DNA of 10,392 bases, taken from the NCBI GenBank assembly GCA_021160155.1, contig JAGHDB010000379.1:1-10392 (forward strand), in the 5' to 3' direction. Each line of letters starts with the position of its first letter. Position 1 is the stretch's first letter. A model generated the notes under the pieces. That model saw nothing but the letters and a program-made list of their open reading frames with translations. It made no database searches and was not told where the DNA came from. Origin of the DNA: Bacteroidales bacterium. Lineage in GTDB: Bacteria > Bacteroidota > Bacteroidia > Bacteroidales > UBA12481. The position numbers were made by a program, and so were the translations under genes. This document shows, in pieces, positions 6,591 through 10,392 of the stretch.

Positions 6591-7004
6591 ATGAAGAGAG
6601 AACTTGATCATAAATTGCATTTGAGAAACATCAAACCAACCGCCATGCGGCAGTTGGTTCTGCATGTTTTAACCGAACAAAGTACAGCCATAAGCCTGCC
6701 TGAACTAGAACAAATATTTGACAGAGCTGATAAAGCCACGTTATACAGAACTTTAAAAACATTCGAAAAAAACAAGCTGATACATCGCATCAATGACGGA
6801 GCCGGTCCGGTGAAATATGCATTATGTCAGGACACCTGTAAATGCCAGCCTGAAGATTTACATGTGCATTTTCTGTGTACCAAATGCAACCAAACTTATT
6901 GCCTGACTGAAATTCCCATCCCTGATATTACCCTTCCCGCCAAATTCAGTTTTGAAAACGTGAATATGGTTGTGAAAGGTGTTTGTGCCAATTGTGCCAT
7001 CTGA
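6591..7004 (+). CDS. Fur-family metal-responsive transcriptional regulator
   Basis: A 137-residue protein. The N-terminal winged helix (about 15-70) contains the family pattern P-T-x-x-R near 16-20 and the recognition helix region with ATLYRTLKTFEKNKLIH (about 49-65). The C-terminal dimerisation domain has DLHVHFLCTKCNQTYCL (about 89-105) and a final VCANC. C96-x2-C99 and C132-x2-C135 form the structural zinc site usual for Fur/Zur/PerR proteins. H91 and H93 are likely regulatory-site ligands. C79, C83, C85 and C104 are additional cysteines. Subfamily (Zur, Fur or other) cannot be told from the sequence, but the next gene is a heavy-metal exporter, so zinc or another divalent ion is likely. 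It is probably co-transcribed with the Crp/Fnr gene (9-bp gap). A 15-bp palindrome just after its stop may be its operator. Confidence 0.92.
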   Translation: MKRELDHKLHLRNIKPTAMRQLVLHVLTEQSTAISLPELEQIFDRADKATLYRTLKTFEKNKLIHRINDGAGPVKYALCQDTCKCQPEDLHVHFLCTKCNQTYCLTEIPIPDITLPAKFSFENVNMVVKGVCANCAI

Positions 7005-7007
7005 CTT

Positions 7008-7022
7008 TGCAACCCGGTTGCA
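7008..7022. promoter_or_regulatory. Palindrome TGCAACC-C-GGTTGCA, candidate Fur-family operator
   Basis: Seven-base arms TGCAACC and GGTTGCA flank a single C in the 68-bp gap between the Fur-family gene and the RND gene, about 50 bp ahead of the RND start. A one-base loop cannot fold as a hairpin, and no T-run follows, so an intrinsic terminator is unlikely. A dimeric repressor site is the better reading. The adjacent Fur-family protein is the obvious candidate to bind it, but this is inference from position only. Confidence 0.55.
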
Positions 7023-7072
7023 TCAACTTTCATCGATATTTGCTGTAAAACTTACGGTAAAGTATTGATGAA

Positions 7073-10000
7073 ATGATTAACAGTATTATTTTTTTCTCAA
7101 TCAGGAGAAAGTTTGTCATCCTAACCTTTATGCTGCTATTGGTTGGATGGGGGATATTTTCAATGTTTAAAGTGCCGCTGGATGCAGTACCCGACATCAC
7201 AAATAACCAGGTACAGGTAATTACCACTACACCTAATCTCGGCACCGGGGATATCGAACAATTTGTCACCTATCCGGTTGAATTATCCTTGTCAAACCTT
7301 CCCGGGGTAATAGAATTACGCTCTATATCACGTTTTGGCTTATCTGTCGTAACAATCGTTTTTAAGGATGATATGGGCACTTACCTGCCGAGACAACTGG
7401 TACAGGAAAAGTTGAGCGAAGTCAGTGACCAAATCCCCAAAGGATTCGGAGAACCCTTTATGGCCCCGATTAGCACCGGCTTAGGTGAAATTTACCAATA
7501 CACTCTTGATGTAAAACCCGGTTATGACACCGTCTATTCTCCAATGGATTTACGAACCATACAGGATTGGATTGTAAAACGACAAATGTCGATGCTGCCC
7601 GGCGTGGTTGAAGTGAACAGCTTCGGTGGATACCAGAAACAATATGAAGTGGCGGTTGACCCCGATAAGATGAAAAGTATGGACATTGGTATTATGGAGA
7701 TTTTTAATGCACTGGAGAAAAACAATGAAAATACCGGCGGAGCTTATATAGAAAAAGATAAAATGGCCAACTTCATCAGAGGAGAAGGCCTGCTGAGAAA
7801 CATCCGGGATATTGAAAATATTGGCATTAAGAACGTAAACGGGGTTCCGGTTCTGATCAGGGATGTAGCAACCGTGAAATTCGGTAGTGCCGTTAGATAC
7901 GGAGCCTTTACCAAAAACGGCCGGGGGGAAGCAGTCGGAGGAATCGTTATGATGCTTAAAGGAGAGAATTCGAATGAAGTGATCGGTAAAGTTAAGGAGC
8001 GTATTGCCGAAATTCAAAAATCTCTACCTGAAGGACTTGAAATAAAACCGTTTTTAAACCGGTCTAAACTGATTCAAAGCACTACGGGAACGGTGGCTGA
8101 GAATCTTTCGATCGGTGCCCTTATCGTAGTTTTCTTTATGATGCTTCTCCTGGGAGGAGTGAGAGGAGGCCTGATCATCGCTTCGGTAATGCCCCTGTCA
8201 CTTTTGTTTGCCTTTTCACTGATGAACATCTTTGGGGTATGGGCTAACCTGATGTCACTCGGTGCCATTGACTTCGGTATCATCATTGACGGAGCAGTCA
8301 TTATCGTTGAAAGTGTCATGCTAATGGTGGCCCATCGATTGAAAAATGATTCAAACCAATTGATATCTGGGAAAGAGATGGCGAAAATTACCTATATGGC
8401 TTCTACACGCCGGGCAAACTCAGTCTTTTTCGGATTGCTAATTATCCTCATAATCTTCTTTCCCATTCTGGCCCTTACCGGTATTGAAGGTAAAATGTTC
8501 AAACCCATGGCACTCACAACCAGTTTTGCCCTGATAGGCGGTTTAATTTTAAGCCTGACCTATATTCCTGCCATGTCGGTTCTTTTTCTGAAGGGAAAAC
8601 CCAAAACAAAAAAAAGCATCAGCGACAGAATAATCAACGGACTGCTCAGTATTTATGAACCTGTATTACGATTCGCACTGAAATTTCGAAAAGCAGTTAT
8701 AATTTTGGTTGTTATCCTTCTGGCAATCTCAGTCTATACCTTTACCAGGATAGGCGGAGAGTTCATTCCCAAATTAGATGAGGGTGATATTGCCTTCCAG
8801 GCATTGCTGAAACCGGGGACTTCTCTTACAGAAGTTCAAGAAACATCCACTAAACTTCAAAAAATCATTCTGGAAGATTTTCCTGAGGTGGAGCAAATAC
8901 TGGGCAGAATAGGAGTAGCGGAAATTCCTGTTGACCCTATGCCAATGGATATTATTGACATGTTCGTGATACTGAAGCCTAAAAAGGAGTGGGTATCTGC
9001 AGATACCAAAAGCGAATTAATTAAAAAAATGAAAGAGAGAGTATCTGTTTTGCCGGGTGTAAATTTCGAATTCACCCAGCCTATCGAGATGCGTTTTAAT
9101 GAACTGCTCACAGGAGTAAGGGAGGATGTTTCAGTGAAACTGTATGGTGAAGATCTGAATGTACTGGCTGCTAAGGCTCAGGAAATGTCAAAGATCATTG
9201 CTACCGTTGAAGGGACTGCAGACCTGCGTGTGGAAGCCACAAAGGGACTTCCGCAAATGACAGTTGAATATGACCGTGCCAGAATAGCACAGTACGGCCT
9301 GAATATCCGTGATCTAAATACTATTGTCAGATCTGCTTTCAGCGGAGAATCTGCCGGTGTTATCTTTGAAGGTGAAAAACGTTTTGATCTGGTCGTCAGA
9401 CTTGAAAAACAACATAAAAAAAATATTGAAAGCATCCGGAACCTATATGTCCACCTGCCGGATGGAAATCAGATACCCCTGAAGGAGGTGGCAAAAATTG
9501 ATTACCAGGGAGGCCCAATGCAGATCTCGCGTGACGGCACCAAAAGAAGAATCTACGTGGGTATCAATGTCAGAGGCCGGGATGTGGAATCAACCGTAAA
9601 AGAAATCAGTCAGAAACTGGACGACCAATTGATTTTACCGCCGGGATATTACATTCAATACGGGGGCGCTTTTGAAAACCTTCAAAGAGCAAAAGATCGT
9701 CTTGCCATTGTGGTACCCCTCGCTTTGGTACTGATATTTGTTTTGCTTTTTCTTTCACTACGCTCTATCAAACAAACGTTCCTGATCTATATGGCTATTC
9801 CGATGGCTGCCATCGGAGGTGTCTTTTCTCTGTTTTTCAGAGATATCAACTTCAGCATATCGGCAGGTATCGGCTTTATTATTTTGTTTGGCGTATCAGT
9901 TATGAACGGACTTATTTTAATCAACCGGTTCAATACACTGAAAGAAGAGGGTGTTAGTGATCTTACAGATCGTATTACCAAAGGAGCTAAAGAAGTCATG

Positions 10001-10392
10001 CGGCCTATTCTGCTGGCGGCAAGCACCGATATAGTCGGATTTATTCCGATGGCCATATCGCAATCGGCCGGTGCTGAAGTACAACGGCCCCTGGCTACAG
10101 TTGTTATCGGTGGACTCTTAACTGCATTGGCACTAACCCTCGTGGTAATTCCTGTTCTCTATTACCTGTTTGAGTCGCGAGGTAAACAAAAAATAAAAAT
10201 CCCTGCGGATTCCGGAAAACTACCCGCCCTGCTGCTGATTTGCCTGCCGGTTATAGGAGTAGCCAGCGGTTTTACATCTGCTAACACACAGGATATCAGA
10301 AAAGTAACATTACAACAAGCTATTGAAATAGCATTAAAAAACTACCCGCAGATTAAAGCCGATTCACTACGGGTTGAAAAGCAGCAAACACT
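7073..10392 (+). CDS. czcA: CzcA/CusA-family heavy-metal RND efflux pump fused to a TolC-like domain (3' end missing)
   Basis: The open frame runs from ATG 7073 to the window edge: 1106 codons with no stop, so the gene is partial. Residues 1 to about 1045 are a complete HME-RND inner-membrane transporter that exports metal ions using the proton gradient. Membrane segment 1 is near 14-31. The proton-relay segment LGAIDFGIIIDGAVIIVES holds D400, D406 and E413, matching the acidic residues of CzcA. The periplasmic element QPIEMRFNELLTGV is CzcA-like. The CusA methionine triad appears replaced by T, I and E, so divalent ions such as Zn, Co, Ni or Cd are likelier than Cu(I)/Ag(I). After the last transporter helix comes an extra hydrophobic segment (about 1050-1067). 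From about 1076 a TolC/outer-membrane-factor start follows (VTLQQAIEIALKNYPQIKA). Such pump-outer-membrane-factor fusions are known in Bacteroidota. A membrane fusion protein gene would be expected beyond the edge. No strong ribosome binding site precedes the ATG. Confidence 0.93.
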   Translation, partial: MINSIIFFSIRRKFVILTFMLLLVGWGIFSMFKVPLDAVPDITNNQVQVITTTPNLGTGDIEQFVTYPVELSLSNLPGVIELRSISRFGLSVVTIVFKDDMGTYLPRQLVQEKLSEVSDQIPKGFGEPFMAPISTGLGEIYQYTLDVKPGYDTVYSPMDLRTIQDWIVKRQMSMLPGVVEVNSFGGYQKQYEVAVDPDKMKSMDIGIMEIFNALEKNNENTGGAYIEKDKMANFIRGEGLLRNIRDIENIGIKNVNGVPVLIRDVATVKFGSAVRYGAFTKNGRGEAVGGIVMMLKGENSNEVIGKVKERIAEIQKSLPEGLEIKPFLNRSKLIQSTTGTVAENLSIGALIVVFFMMLLLGGVRGGLIIASVMPLSLLFAFSLMNIFGVWANLMSLGAIDFGIIIDGAVIIVESVMLMVAHRLKNDSNQLISGKEMAKITYMASTRRANSVFFGLLIILIIFFPILALTGIEGKMFKPMALTTSFALIGGLILSLTYIPAMSVLFLKGKPKTKKSISDRIINGLLSIYEPVLRFALKFRKAVIILVVILLAISVYTFTRIGGEFIPKLDEGDIAFQALLKPGTSLTEVQETSTKLQKIILEDFPEVEQILGRIGVAEIPVDPMPMDIIDMFVILKPKKEWVSADTKSELIKKMKERVSVLPGVNFEFTQPIEMRFNELLTGVREDVSVKLYGEDLNVLAAKAQEMSKIIATVEGTADLRVEATKGLPQMTVEYDRARIAQYGLNIRDLNTIVRSAFSGESAGVIFEGEKRFDLVVRLEKQHKKNIESIRNLYVHLPDGNQIPLKEVAKIDYQGGPMQISRDGTKRRIYVGINVRGRDVESTVKEISQKLDDQLILPPGYYIQYGGAFENLQRAKDRLAIVVPLALVLIFVLLFLSLRSIKQTFLIYMAIPMAAIGGVFSLFFRDINFSISAGIGFIILFGVSVMNGLILINRFNTLKEEGVSDLTDRITKGAKEVMRPILLAASTDIVGFIPMAISQSAGAEVQRPLATVVIGGLLTALALTLVVIPVLYYLFESRGKQKIKIPADSGKLPALLLICLPVIGVASGFTSANTQDIRKVTLQQAIEIALKNYPQIKADSLRVEKQQT

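Noticed and set aside
7035..7042. GATATTTG as a -7 box for the RND gene, with TTTG at 7006-7009 as -33
   Set aside because: The first base mismatches TAnnTTTG and the spacer is about 25 bp, too long for the usual arrangement; kept only as a weak possibility.
7068..7076. ATG at 7068 as start of the RND gene
   Set aside because: It reads ATG AAA TGA and stops at once. The next ATG at 7073 opens the long frame with a typical RND N-terminus.
7073..10392. Assignment of the pump as a CusA-type copper/silver exporter
   Set aside because: By eye alignment, the positions of the three CusA metal-binding methionines hold T, I and E, and the local motifs look like CzcA.

Overview
The window looks like a piece of an anaerobic or facultative member of the Bacteroidota. 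Three things suggest this: a perfect TAnnTTTG promoter box in front of the Crp/Fnr gene, mostly weak ribosome binding sites, and a CzcA-type RND pump that runs without a stop into a TolC-like domain, an architecture common in that phylum. No taxonomic marker gene is present, so the placement is an inference.

Left part (about 43-5753, minus strand): a tightly packed seven-gene cluster, read right to left. The order is a DsrE-family protein, TusA, an MvhD/FrhD-like iron-sulfur protein, a QmoA-like HdrA flavoprotein, a full-length HdrA/QmoB-like flavoprotein, a small winged-helix protein, and a QmoC-like membrane subunit (two [4Fe-4S] motifs plus six membrane segments). Gaps are 31 bp or less and several genes abut or overlap, so this is very likely one operon. 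The layout is that of a Qmo-like quinone-interacting membrane oxidoreductase joined to two sulfur-carrier proteins. No AprAB, Sat, DsrAB or HdrB gene is visible here. The likely theme is sulfane sulfur or persulfide handling coupled to the quinone pool through HdrA-type electron relays; the substrate is unknown.

Middle (5754-7004): a 147-bp divergent intergenic region carries a perfect TGTGA-N6-TCACA dyad directly upstream of a Bacteroidota -7 box. Rightward from it come a Crp/Fnr regulator and, 9 bp on, a Fur-family regulator. The Crp/Fnr protein has an RETVSR recognition helix that suits this dyad, so it probably regulates itself and may regulate the divergent sulfur/Qmo operon.

Right part (7005-10392, plus strand): a 68-bp gap holds a 15-bp near-perfect palindrome, a candidate operator for the Fur-family protein. 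It is followed by a heavy-metal RND efflux gene whose product continues, through an extra hydrophobic segment, into the start of an outer-membrane-factor (TolC-like) domain; the window ends inside it. The pump lacks the CusA methionine triad and keeps the CzcA acidic membrane residues, so divalent cations are the likelier substrate.

No RNA genes, mobile elements or CRISPR arrays were seen, and there is no gene-free stretch longer than 300 bp.
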